From a virus: 30,447 nucleotides of DNA. Both the position numbers and the translations under genes were made by a program. The notes under the pieces are model-generated. The model was not told the DNA's origin, did no database searches, and was given only the letters and a program-made list of their open reading frames with translations. Below, piece by piece: positions 7,224 to 13,881 of the stretch. The stretch covers positions 1-30,447 of IMG/VR virus record IMGVR_UViG_3300044568_000752; one strand, given 5' to 3'. Each line of letters begins with the position of its first letter. Position 1 is the first letter of the stretch.

Positions 7224-7668
7224 TAACCGCGCAACCCGTGAACAAGAAACACGCGAAAATAACACCCCTAGGTACGAATATCGTCCACCTAGTACTTTGC
7301 CTGAACCTAACCCGGACCCAGATTACGACTTTCACTGGGTAGCAACTTCGATTGCTGGACAAGACAACGCCACAAACGTGTCTCAAAAGTTCCGCGATAA
7401 GTGGGTACCGTGTAAGGCAGAAGACTATCCTGAACTCCAGATCAACGGCAATAAGGATGGGAACGTAGAAATTGGTGGCTTGCTCTTGTGCAAGAAACCT
7501 AAAGAACTGGCTGAAGCCCGTAGACGCTATTTTGATGACAAAGCTCAAAAACAAATGGAGTCCGTGGACAACAGCTTTTTGAAAAACAACGACGCTCGTA
7601 TGCCTTTGTTTGCTGATCGAAAGAGCACAACAACCAGAGGACGCGGGTTTGGTAATGGTAATTCTTAA
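7216..7668 (+). CDS. Hypothetical head-cluster protein
   Basis: This 150-residue hydrophilic protein has a proline-rich N-terminus (YRPPSTLPEPNPDPDYDFHW), a globular middle with WVPCKAEDYPEL and GGLLLCKKPKELAEARRRYF, and a disordered Gly/Arg tail. It contains two Cys and no membrane segment. I know similar proteins between scaffold and capsid genes of environmental podoviruses but no function. A structural or capsid-associated role is inferred only from position. It begins inside the end of the scaffold gene with the ribosome site TTGGAGG. Confidence 0.7.
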   Translation: MANNRATREQETRENNTPRYEYRPPSTLPEPNPDPDYDFHWVATSIAGQDNATNVSQKFRDKWVPCKAEDYPELQINGNKDGNVEIGGLLLCKKPKELAEARRRYFDDKAQKQMESVDNSFLKNNDARMPLFADRKSTTTRGRGFGNGNS

Positions 7669-7681
7669 TTAGGAGATTTAA

Positions 7682-8308
7682 ATGGCTTATCCAACCGTTT
7701 CTGCTCCCTATGGCTTAGTACCAATCAACAGCGTGGATGGCAAACCCTACGCTGGTGCAACCCGTCAATTGCCAATCGCTAGTACTTATAACACTGCGAT
7801 TTTTAACGGGGATATTGTTCGTGTAGCCGCAGGTGGCACAATTGAAAAATCAACTGTAACTGTTGACTCTACAACCGCAGCCGCAAACAACACTTATGGT
7901 GTGTTTATGGGTGTTCAGTACGTTAACAGCCAAGGTCAAACCGTTCAGGCTCAATACTATCCAGGCAACGCCGCTGCTTCTAGTGCTGTTGCTTACGTAG
8001 TTGATGATCCTATGGCTGCTTTCAAAACGGCAGTAACTTTCAGCGGCAACGCTACTGTAACTACCGTTAATCAAAGCATCATTGGTACCAACATGTCTGT
8101 ACGTCAAGGTACTGGTAGCACCATAACTGGTGACTCCGCTGTATCTGTGTACGCAACTAACGCACAAGGTAATGCTGCTGCACTGCCAGTTCGTGTAGTT
8201 GAAGTAGTTCCTGCAACTGCGACTGGTGCAAATGCCTTCACTGAAGTTGTTGTGAAGTTGAATAACCCACAAATCCTCCGTGCTGCTGCACTGGATTACA
8301 CAGCATAA
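7682..8308 (+). CDS. Putative head decoration / structural protein
   Basis: This 208-residue protein is beta-rich and full of Ala, Thr, Val, Asn and Gly, typical of virion surface proteins. It begins AYPTVSAPYGLVPINSVDG, a start I associate with capsid-linked proteins just upstream of the major capsid gene. It has a strong ribosome site (TTAGGAG) and sits 12 bases before the capsid gene start, which implies high expression. A capsid decoration role is likely, but a second coat or head-associated protein is possible. Moderately sure of structural, less of the exact role. Confidence 0.6.
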   Translation: MAYPTVSAPYGLVPINSVDGKPYAGATRQLPIASTYNTAIFNGDIVRVAAGGTIEKSTVTVDSTTAAANNTYGVFMGVQYVNSQGQTVQAQYYPGNAAASSAVAYVVDDPMAAFKTAVTFSGNATVTTVNQSIIGTNMSVRQGTGSTITGDSAVSVYATNAQGNAAALPVRVVEVVPATATGANAFTEVVVKLNNPQILRAAALDYTA

Positions 8309-8320
8309 GGAGCTTAAAAA

Positions 8321-9235
8321 ATGGCTATTTCTCGTGCACAACTACTAAAAGAGTTGCTCCCCGGCCTCAATGCCTTGTTCGGTTTAGAGTACAAGCGTTA
8401 CGGCGAAGAGCACAAAGAGATCTACGAAACTGAGAAATCAGAGCGTAGCTTCGAAGAAGAAACCAAGTTGTCTGGCTTCAGTGCCGCTCCCGTCAAGAAC
8501 GAGGGCAGCGCAATTGCTTATGACAATGCGCAAGAAGCTTTCACAGCGCGCTATAACCATGAAACCATCGCTTTAGGTTTCTCGATCACCGAAGAGGCGA
8601 TTGAAGATAACTTGTATGACAGCCTTTCTGGTCGTTATACCAAAGCATTGGCTCGTGCCATGGCTTATACCAAGCAAGTTAAAGCTGCTTCTGTATTGAA
8701 CAACGGCTTTACCAACTCCAGCCAGTATTACGGCGGCGACGGTGTACCTCTGTTTTCTACTCAGCATCCTTTGGTTTCTGGTGGTGTTAACAGCAACCGT
8801 CCTACCACTGGCGCTGACTTGAATGAAACTTCGTTGGAAAACGCAGTTATTCAGATTAGCTTGTGGACAGACGAGCGCGGATTGCTCATCGCAGCAATGC
8901 CCCGTAAGCTGATTATTCCTCCACAACTTCAGTTCGTTGCAACCCGTTTACTTGAGACTAACCTTCGTGTTGGTACCAACGACAACGACATCAACGCATT
9001 GAAGAACAATGGCTCAATCCCAGAAGGTTACGCAATTAACCACTATCTGACTGATCCAAATGCATGGTTCTTGACCACCGACGTTCCTAACGGCATGAAG
9101 CATTTTGAGCGTATGCCTTTAAGCAACTCGATGGATGGTGATTTCGACACCGGTAACGTACGTTATAAGGCTCGTGAGCGTTATTCGTTCGGCTGGTCCG
9201 ATCCTCTCGGTATGTTCGGTTCACCCGGAGCTTAA
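8321..9235 (+). CDS. Major capsid protein (Mu gpT-like, HK97 fold)
   Basis: This 304-residue protein has the layout of gpT-like major head subunits: an N-terminal helical arm (LLKELLPGLNALFGLEY), NHETIALGFSITEEAIEDNLYD, VPLFSTQHPLVSGGV, ERGLLIAAMPRKLIIPPQL, and the C-terminal KARERYSFGWSDPLGMFGSPGA. It would form the icosahedral shell with the scaffold encoded upstream. AAGGAG nine bases before the ATG is among the best ribosome sites in the window. An intrinsic terminator follows directly, typical for ending the most abundant transcript here. Confidence 0.9.
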   Translation: MAISRAQLLKELLPGLNALFGLEYKRYGEEHKEIYETEKSERSFEEETKLSGFSAAPVKNEGSAIAYDNAQEAFTARYNHETIALGFSITEEAIEDNLYDSLSGRYTKALARAMAYTKQVKAASVLNNGFTNSSQYYGGDGVPLFSTQHPLVSGGVNSNRPTTGADLNETSLENAVIQISLWTDERGLLIAAMPRKLIIPPQLQFVATRLLETNLRVGTNDNDINALKNNGSIPEGYAINHYLTDPNAWFLTTDVPNGMKHFERMPLSNSMDGDFDTGNVRYKARERYSFGWSDPLGMFGSPGA

Positions 9236-9243
9236 GTTGTACA

Positions 9244-9265
9244 GGGGGCCATGTGCCCCCTTTTT
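9244..9265 (+). terminator. Intrinsic terminator after capsid gene
   Basis: The 6-bp GC stem GGGGGC (9244-9249) / GCCCCC (9255-9260) with loop CATGT is followed by five T (9261-9265), nine bases after the capsid stop codon. It should separate the capsid transcript from the downstream tail genes. Confidence 0.85.
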
Positions 9266-9361
9266 GTTGGGCTGGTTAAGCAGACGTAAAAGGATGTAGT
9301 AAGCGGTGTATTTTTCTGCTTTCATAACCGCGTGAAGTAACTACCAAATTTTCAGCCCAAC
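9266..9361 (+). ncRNA. Putative structured RNA with pseudoknot
   Basis: GTTGGGCTG (9266-9274) pairs perfectly with CAGCCCAAC (9353-9361). Inside, GTAGT (9296-9300) can pair with ACTAC (9340-9344) and GCGGT (9303-9307) with ACCGC (9327-9331), while AAGCAGA (9278-9284) pairs with TCTGCTT (9315-9321) in the loop of that hairpin, a pseudoknot layout. It has no tRNA T-arm and no reading frame. I do not recognise the family. Confidence 0.35.
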
Positions 9362-9363
9362 GC

Positions 9364-9391
9364 TTGCTTTTTATGTTATATGGAGTAAGAT
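9364..9391 (+). promoter_or_regulatory. Candidate promoter for tail segment
   Basis: TTGCTT (9364-9369), a 16-bp spacer and TAAGAT (9386-9391, 5/6 match to TATAAT) form a plausible sigma70-type promoter. It sits between the capsid terminator and the next structural gene, where a promoter is expected. The leader that follows could fold through TATCAA/TTGATA (9414-9419 with 9445-9450) enclosing CCGC-CCCA-GCGG (9421-9432). Confidence 0.4.
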
Positions 9392-9480
9392 TCGTTTATC
9401 TGGGTGAATCGCTTATCAAACCGCCCCAGCGGACGCATACACGATTGATAGGCTGAACTTTGTATGAAGGACAATTTATT

Positions 9481-9987
9481 ATGGCATTAGCAACTACCTC
9501 AGCCGTATGGCGCTCCACTGGTGGAGATCAAACACGTACAGCATATGCTGGCTCCATGGTTATGGCAGCACAGTTTTACATCGCAAACACCGCAGCAACT
9601 TCAAACGTAGTAACTTCTTCAGCTACTGGCGCTCCAGCGTTGATTCTGCCTGCTGGCGCAGTTGTTACCGAAGTTATTGTTTCTAGTGGTGGCGGCGGTA
9701 ATGCCACTGCTAACGTAGGGTTTACCCCATTAATTGGTGTTGGTCCAGCACAAACTCCTACTCTTGGTACAAACGTACCAGCCGCTTTTGTTTCTGCTGG
9801 TAACGTTTCTGCACGTACAGTATTTACTGTTGGTGGTACAGGCGGAGGAGATTCTTTGGGTAACGTAGCTAACGCAACTAACTTAGTTGTTGTAACTAAT
9901 ACCCAAGGCGCTGCTAACGCTATTGCTGGTGTTGTTTCTGGCGACATAATCTATTACGTAGCTGATACTGGCGCAGAAAACGTCTAA
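9481..9987 (+). CDS. Beta-rich structural protein
   Basis: This 168-residue protein is rich in Ala, Gly, Thr and Val with no charged clusters, as expected for a virion surface or head-completion protein. I chose the ATG at 9481 (AAGGA nine bases upstream) over an in-frame TTG at 9460 that has no ribosome site. It contains a flexible SSGGGGNA turn near residue 70. No family is recognised. It opens the segment after the promoter at 9364-9391 and is followed by two related small structural proteins, so it may belong to the head-tail junction or capsid surface. Confidence 0.65.
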   Translation: MALATTSAVWRSTGGDQTRTAYAGSMVMAAQFYIANTAATSNVVTSSATGAPALILPAGAVVTEVIVSSGGGGNATANVGFTPLIGVGPAQTPTLGTNVPAAFVSAGNVSARTVFTVGGTGGGDSLGNVANATNLVVVTNTQGAANAIAGVVSGDIIYYVADTGAENV

Positions 9988-9998
9988 TAGGAGGCCAC

Positions 9999-10487
9999 AT
10001 GGCTATGCAATATGACGTAAAGTCGTACCATGCAACAGCGTCATCGCTTGCGTATGGGGATCGTACACGCTTAAAAGGGATAGTTATATCTCCTAGCACG
10101 TCTACGACTTTTAACTCCTGTATAGTTGATACGGCTGGGGCTTTGACGGGAACGTACGATATTCCAGGCTCAACAACCTGTACAGTGACTATTGCTAATC
10201 ATGGCTTGTCTGATGGAGACATAGTTGGGTTGAATTTTACTAGTGGTACGGCGGTAGACGACAGTTATGTGGTGGCAAATGTAACAACCAATACATTTAC
10301 TGTAACCACAGCAACCTTAACGACTAGTGGCAACGTAACCATGTATCCTAAGATTCTGACCGAATTAGATTGCTCAACAGGAACAGCGTTTTATACGTTA
10401 ATTCCAGGTGAAGGCATCCTTGCGACAGAAGGGTTATTTTGCTTGTTGCCCTCCACAACCGTAACTATGACTGTTTTTTACGGATAG
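9999..10487 (+). CDS. Structural protein, paralogue A
   Basis: This 162-residue protein begins MAMQYDVKS and ends TVFYG, as does the protein encoded immediately downstream, so the two are tandem paralogues. The middle (about 60-105) contains VTIANHGLSDGD, then YVVANVTTNTFTVTTA and TTSGNV, a beta-sandwich-like module that I also see in the tail nozzle encoded at 26813-29035. It is probably exposed on the virion. The ribosome site is AGGAGG. Function is unknown; a role as decoration or adaptor protein is inferred from composition and position. Confidence 0.65.
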   Translation: MAMQYDVKSYHATASSLAYGDRTRLKGIVISPSTSTTFNSCIVDTAGALTGTYDIPGSTTCTVTIANHGLSDGDIVGLNFTSGTAVDDSYVVANVTTNTFTVTTATLTTSGNVTMYPKILTELDCSTGTAFYTLIPGEGILATEGLFCLLPSTTVTMTVFYG

Positions 10488-10496
10488 GAATAGGCC

Positions 10497-10988
10497 ATGA
10501 TGCAATATGACGTCAAATCCGCCCGTGCCGCAGGTACGGGATTGCTTGTAACGCAAATTCCTGTAAGGTTAAAGTCTATTACGGTAACTAGCGGAACTTC
10601 ATCTTCAAGACAGACCGCTATATGTGACCCTAGCGTTCAAGAGTCTGGTACATACTCCCGTACTAGCCCTAGCGCTACCATTACTGTGACTATTGTTAAC
10701 CATGGTTTTGTTACTGGGCAGCGGGTATTTTTAGACTTTACGTCTGGTACTGGACGTGATGGCGTATATGAAGTTACAGTAACAGGTGATAACACTTTTA
10801 CTTGTGCAGACGCTCCAACCACAACAACAAGCGGAAATGTCACAGCATATAGCAGTATTGCTTTAGAAATTGATACATTTAGTACAGTTGGACTACCTAT
10901 TTTGATTCCAGGCGAAGGCATTTATTGCCCGAATGGTATTTTTGTGGGTTGTGGCTCTTCTGTGACTGCGACGGTGTTCTATGGCTAA
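10497..10988 (+). CDS. Structural protein, paralogue B
   Basis: This 163-residue protein shares MQYDVKS at its start, PGEGI(L/Y) near residue 140 and TATVFYG at its end with the preceding gene product, plus the module VTIVNHGFVTGQ ... YEVTVTGDNTFTCA ... TTSGNV. The two differ strongly elsewhere, suggesting an old duplication with divergent roles. The ribosome site is weaker (GGAATAGG), so it may be made at a lower level or be coupled to its neighbour. The last eight bases overlap the next gene. Function is unknown. Confidence 0.65.
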   Translation: MMQYDVKSARAAGTGLLVTQIPVRLKSITVTSGTSSSRQTAICDPSVQESGTYSRTSPSATITVTIVNHGFVTGQRVFLDFTSGTGRDGVYEVTVTGDNTFTCADAPTTTTSGNVTAYSSIALEIDTFSTVGLPILIPGEGIYCPNGIFVGCGSSVTATVFYG

Positions 10989-11301
10989 GTCTCCTGCATG
11001 GACTCGCAAAGAAGGCAAGAACCCCGAAGGCGGTCTAAACGCCAAGGGCAGGGCTTCCTACAATGCTGCTAACCCTGGCAAACCAGGCCTGAAAAGGCCT
11101 CAGCCAGAAGGCGGCGCTCGCCGGGATTCGTTCTGCGCCCGCATGAAGGGTATGAAAAAGAAGTTAACTTCAGCCAAAACCGCCAATGATCCGAACTCAC
11201 GGATTAATAAGTCTTTACGGGCTTGGAACTGCAAAGAAGGCGGTTCTGTCCGTGGTGGAGGCTGCGAAGTTAGGGGTAAGACGAAAGGCAGGATAATTTA
11301 A
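10981..11301 (+). CDS. Small basic protein (DUF6321-like) with C-terminal tag
   Basis: This 106-residue protein is very basic. The part AKSPAWTRKEGKNPEGGLNA, SFCARMKGMKKK (50-61) and DPNSRINKSLRAW (70-82) matches what I remember as the DUF6321 family, found in many environmental phages; the number is from memory. The end, GGSVRGGGCEVRGKTKGRII, is a diverged copy of a peptide tag seen on three other proteins nearby. It overlaps the preceding gene by eight bases and the next by one. Positive charge suggests nucleic acid binding or packaging inside the capsid, but that is inference. Confidence 0.65.
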   Translation: MAKSPAWTRKEGKNPEGGLNAKGRASYNAANPGKPGLKRPQPEGGARRDSFCARMKGMKKKLTSAKTANDPNSRINKSLRAWNCKEGGSVRGGGCEVRGKTKGRII

Positions 11302-11648
11302 TGTTAGGTTTAGCCGCTCGTATGGCAGCAAAAATGGCTGCTAAAAAAATGGGTAAACAGGCTGCAAAAGAAGCAGACGAAATACCTCGCTATACGCAGT
11401 CTAAAAGCTTTAAAGCCCTTGAGAAAGCGCAAAAAAACAGTGGTCCGGAAGCCGTCATTAGAGACATGGAAAAAGCCGGGGCTGTTGCTTTAGGTTCAGG
11501 TTTTGCTGGCGCCGCAGGTAAATCATCTTTGGAAGATAAAGAGGCAGAAAGCGAAAGTAGCTACAAACGTGGCGGTAAAGTATCCTCCGCTTCCAAACGT
11601 GCCGATGGGTGCGCTATTAAAGGCAAGACTAAAGGTCGGATGGTATGA
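11301..11648 (+). CDS. Small Lys/Ala-rich protein with C-terminal tag
   Basis: This 115-residue protein has an amphipathic N-terminus (MLGLAARMAAKMAAKKMGKQ), an Ala/Gly stretch around 60-75 and the tag SSASKRADGCAIKGKTKGRM near its end. The tag is identical in sequence to that of the gene at 12079-12387, although 12 of the 21 codons compared differ silently. The start shares one base with the previous stop (TAATG), and the end overlaps the next start as ATGA. Function is unknown. The tag and clustering suggest a shared destination or partner with its neighbours. Confidence 0.65.
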   Translation: MLGLAARMAAKMAAKKMGKQAAKEADEIPRYTQSKSFKALEKAQKNSGPEAVIRDMEKAGAVALGSGFAGAAGKSSLEDKEAESESSYKRGGKVSSASKRADGCAIKGKTKGRMV

Positions 11649-11896
11649 GCGACAGTATTTATTTATGGTTTTGGAACCTAGGACTATCTATCGTTATGGG
11701 CATCGTAGGATTTTGGGCTAAGGAAAAAGCTGCTGAACTTCAGCGCATTAGCATTTTGGTAAACAAAACTCGTGAGGAGGTGGCACGTGATAACGTCACT
11801 CAAGCAGAAATTGACAAAGTTATGGAGCACATTGATGCAAGGTTTAACAAGCTTGAAGGCAAAATTGATTTACTTATTCAGAAAGGTCTAGCATGA
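11645..11896 (+). CDS. Single-pass membrane coiled-coil protein
   Basis: This 83-residue protein has one clear membrane segment at about 5-25 (IYLWFWNLGLSIVMGIVGFW) and then a charged helix (26-80) with heptad-like hydrophobics ending KLEGKIDLLIQKG. The layout resembles haemolysin XhlA-like or accessory holin proteins, which sit in the inner membrane, but it lies far from the holin and endolysin genes. It could instead be a membrane-contacting ejection factor. It overlaps both neighbours by four bases (ATGA), so it is translationally coupled within the small-gene array. Confidence 0.6.
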   Translation: MSDSIYLWFWNLGLSIVMGIVGFWAKEKAAELQRISILVNKTREEVARDNVTQAEIDKVMEHIDARFNKLEGKIDLLIQKGLA

Positions 11897-12078
11897 AACA
11901 TTCAGATATGAGCAAAGACATGCCAATGATGAAAAAAGTAGCTTCGGCTGCTGTCAAAGGGCATGAAAAGAAAATGCACAAAATGGCTAAGGGCGGTGTA
12001 ACCCGTGCCGATGGTTGCGTAATGAAAGGCCACACCAAAGGCAAAATGGTCAAAATGATGGGTGGCGGAAGCTGCTAA
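11893..12078 (+). CDS. Tiny Lys/Met-rich protein with C-terminal tag
   Basis: Of 61 residues, a large share are Lys, Met, Gly and His. After KKVASAAVKGHEKKMHKMAKGG comes the tag form VTRADGCVMKGHTKGKMV, then MMGGGSC. The tag matches its neighbours in the D-G-C-x-x-K-G-x-T-K-G core but with His and Lys replacing Lys and Arg, and a terminal Cys is added. It starts inside the previous gene and ends directly against the next ATG. I recognise this type of protein from environmental phage genomes, without a known role. Confidence 0.6.
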   Translation: MKHSDMSKDMPMMKKVASAAVKGHEKKMHKMAKGGVTRADGCVMKGHTKGKMVKMMGGGSC

Positions 12079-12387
12079 ATGGACGAATACACCGCCGACC
12101 CTTTTCAGACTGAGCGCGAAGCCTTCCGTGTTTTACGGAAGATGAACGCTGAAAAAGTCCAAGACGCAGAAGCTAAGCAAAAGGCGGCTGATGCCCGCAA
12201 TTTAGCTAAGCGTTTTGTAACTGAAGGTAAAAGCGTATTTGGGAGCGGTGCTGGTGATTTGGAAAAAGGCATGATGGGCGGGCGTATGAAGAAGCCAACT
12301 TATAGAAAAGGCGGCACCGTGTCATCAGCCTCAAAGCGTGCAGATGGTTGCGCCATTAAAGGCAAGACGAAAGGCAGAATGATATGA
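12079..12387 (+). CDS. Small basic protein with C-terminal tag
   Basis: The 102-residue product has a charged helical N-terminal half (about 10-50, EREAFRVLRKMNAEKVQDAE) and a Gly/Met linker (GSGAGDLEKGMMGGRMKK), then the tag YRKGGTV followed by SSASKRADGCAIKGKTKGRM and a final Ile. The tag is identical at protein level to that at 11580-11642 despite many silent changes, which indicates selection for the peptide itself. The ATG follows the previous stop with no gap, and ATGA overlaps the next gene. The N-terminal domain is not recognised. Confidence 0.65.
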   Translation: MDEYTADPFQTEREAFRVLRKMNAEKVQDAEAKQKAADARNLAKRFVTEGKSVFGSGAGDLEKGMMGGRMKKPTYRKGGTVSSASKRADGCAIKGKTKGRMI

Positions 12388-12674
12388 GAGCATCTCGTGG
12401 AATGGGGGCAATAATGCCCTCTAAAATGCCCGGAAAGAAAGTAATACACCGCAAGGACAAGCCCCAAGATGTTGATTTGTATGCCGAAGGCGGCGCAGTA
12501 AAGTCCAAGGTTAATCAAGCGGGCAATTACACTAATCCTAGTATGCGCAAGTCTTTATTTGAGAGCATTAAAAACTCGGCAACCCAAGGCACTGCGGCCG
12601 GTCAATGGTCTGCAAGAAAAGCGCAATTGTTGGCTAAGAAGTACAAAGAAAAAGGCGGAGGTTATCGTGGCTGA
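12384..12674 (+). CDS. Small basic protein with WSARKAQLLAK motif
   Basis: This 96-residue protein has the N-terminus RASRGMGAIMPSKMPGKK, an EGGAVKSKVNQAGNYTNPSMRK centre and the C-terminal motif GQWSARKAQLLAKKYKEKGGGY (roughly 72-93). I recall the last motif from DUF5872-like proteins of phages and large viruses; the number is from memory. It is strongly basic and soluble. The GGAV segment resembles the start of the tag on neighbouring proteins, but the D-G-C core is missing. It is coupled to both neighbours by overlaps of four and eight bases. Confidence 0.65.
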   Translation: MRASRGMGAIMPSKMPGKKVIHRKDKPQDVDLYAEGGAVKSKVNQAGNYTNPSMRKSLFESIKNSATQGTAAGQWSARKAQLLAKKYKEKGGGYRG

Positions 12675-12843
12675 AAAATGGATACAGAAGGCGATTAAAA
12701 AACCTGGCGCATTACGTAGCGCTATGGGGGTTAAAGCTGGTGAAAAAATCCCTGCCAAGAAACTGGCTACAGCAGCTAAAGCTCCCGGCAAAATGGGTCA
12801 ACGTGCGAGGTTAGCTCAGACTTTGTCGAAGCTAAAGAAATAA
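12667..12843 (+). CDS. Tiny basic KKPGAL-type protein
   Basis: I take the GTG at 12667 as start, because GGCGGAGG lies just upstream and the protein then begins AEKWIQKAIKKPGALRSAMG; a longer frame from 12559 would run through the previous gene without its own ribosome site. The 58 residues continue with GEKIPAKKLATAAKAPGKMG and QRARLAQTLSKLKK. This small Lys-rich motif protein recurs in phages and large DNA viruses, to my memory, without a proven function. It overlaps the preceding gene by eight bases; the stop TAA overlaps a possible ATG (TAATG). Confidence 0.65.
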   Translation: MAEKWIQKAIKKPGALRSAMGVKAGEKIPAKKLATAAKAPGKMGQRARLAQTLSKLKK

Positions 12844-12870
12844 TGTTTTCGTGGCTTTGGAGACTTTTTA

Positions 12871-13119
12871 ATGGCACTAGCAAAACCCCAGCGCAGCCTC
12901 AAGGCATGGACGAAGCAAGAGTGGACAACGAAGTCCGGCAAGAAGTCGTCCGAAACCGGAGAGCGGTACCTGCCAAAAAAGGCAATACAGGCTCTAAGCC
13001 CCGCCGAGTACGCAGCAACAACTCGAGCAAAGCGAGCCGGAAAAGCCCAAGGAAAGCAGTTTGTGCCACAGCCTCCAAAGGTAAAGCAAAAGGTAAAGTC
13101 CTTCCGAAAGGTTAAATAA
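12871..13119 (+). CDS. Small conserved basic phage protein
   Basis: This 82-residue protein contains AKPQRSLKAWTKQEWTTKSG, then GERYLPKKAIQALSPAEYAA, then TTRAKRAGKAQGKQF and a Lys-rich tail. I recognise this pattern from many environmental phages, which tells me this is the real frame rather than the alternative frame at 12843-13115. GGAG lies eight bases before the ATG. The strong positive charge would suit DNA or RNA binding inside the virion. Its stop overlaps the next start by one base. No function has been established that I know of. Confidence 0.65.
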   Translation: MALAKPQRSLKAWTKQEWTTKSGKKSSETGERYLPKKAIQALSPAEYAATTRAKRAGKAQGKQFVPQPPKVKQKVKSFRKVK

Positions 13120-13871
13120 TGACTGTCGTCGCAAATGCAACCTTTAACCTAGACTTAACTGAAATAGTTGAGGAAGCTTTTGAGCGTTGTGGCTCAGAGC
13201 TACGTTCTGGTTACGATTTAAAGACTGCGCGTCGCAGCCTCAACCTGCTGTTTGCTGATTGGGCAAACCGCGGTATTAACCTATGGACGGTTGAGCAGGG
13301 GCAGATTGCTTTAGAGCAAGGCGTAAATACGTATAACTTACCGATAGATACTGTGGACTTGCTTGAGCATGTGATCCGTACAAACCCTGGGGTGCAGAAC
13401 AACCAAGCCGACTTAACCATCACACGCATCAGCGTGTCCACCTACGCAACCATCCCAAACAAGCTACAACAGGCGCGGCCTATTCAGGTGTGGGTAAATC
13501 GTCAGTCTGGTGCAGACTACGATGGTACAAGCACAACAACCCCGCCTGTGGGTGTTGATTACCCTAAGATAGTGGTGTGGCCTACCCCAGACCAAGGGAC
13601 GCAACAAAACCCCTACTACACTTTTGTGTACTGGCGGTTGCGGAGAATTCATGACGCTGGTAACGGCGTTAATACAATGGACATTCCGTTCCGTTTCTTG
13701 CCCTGCATGATTGCAGGGTTGGCGTATTACCTGTCGGTCAAGCTACCAGAAGCTCAGCAACGTATTGCCATGCTAAAAGCTCAGTACGACGAGGCTTGGC
13801 AGTTCGCCGCAGATGAAGATCGTGAAAAAGCGGCGGTGCGCTTTGTGCCACGCAGAATGTTTATTACGTAA
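13119..13871 (+). CDS. Head-tail adaptor / tail tubular protein A-like
   Basis: This 250-residue protein begins with a helical segment (LDLTEIVEEAFERCGSELRSGYDLKTARRSLNLL), followed by a beta-rich centre (residues ~60-170) with IVVWPTPD and YTFVYWRLRRI, and ends in C-terminal helices (PFRFLPCMIAGLAYYLSVKLPEAQQRI). This layout is that of T7 gp11 / P22 gp4-like adaptors that sit under the portal and join it to the nozzle. A second protein of similar layout is encoded at 14792-15439. It opens with a one-base overlap with the previous stop. Confidence 0.75.
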   Translation: MTVVANATFNLDLTEIVEEAFERCGSELRSGYDLKTARRSLNLLFADWANRGINLWTVEQGQIALEQGVNTYNLPIDTVDLLEHVIRTNPGVQNNQADLTITRISVSTYATIPNKLQQARPIQVWVNRQSGADYDGTSTTTPPVGVDYPKIVVWPTPDQGTQQNPYYTFVYWRLRRIHDAGNGVNTMDIPFRFLPCMIAGLAYYLSVKLPEAQQRIAMLKAQYDEAWQFAADEDREKAAVRFVPRRMFIT

Positions 13872-13881
13872 GGGATAGTGT

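Noticed and set aside
9266-9361. tRNA gene
   Set aside because: The closing helix is 9 bp, and no T-arm with GGTTCGAATCC-type sequence or D-arm is present.
9460-9480. TTG start for the structural protein at 9481
   Set aside because: No ribosome site before it, whereas AAGGA lies nine bases before the ATG at 9481.
12559-12666. Upstream extension of the KKPGAL-type protein
   Set aside because: The extra 36 codons overlap the previous gene in another frame and have no ribosome site; GTG at 12667 follows GGCGGAGG and gives the familiar N-terminus.
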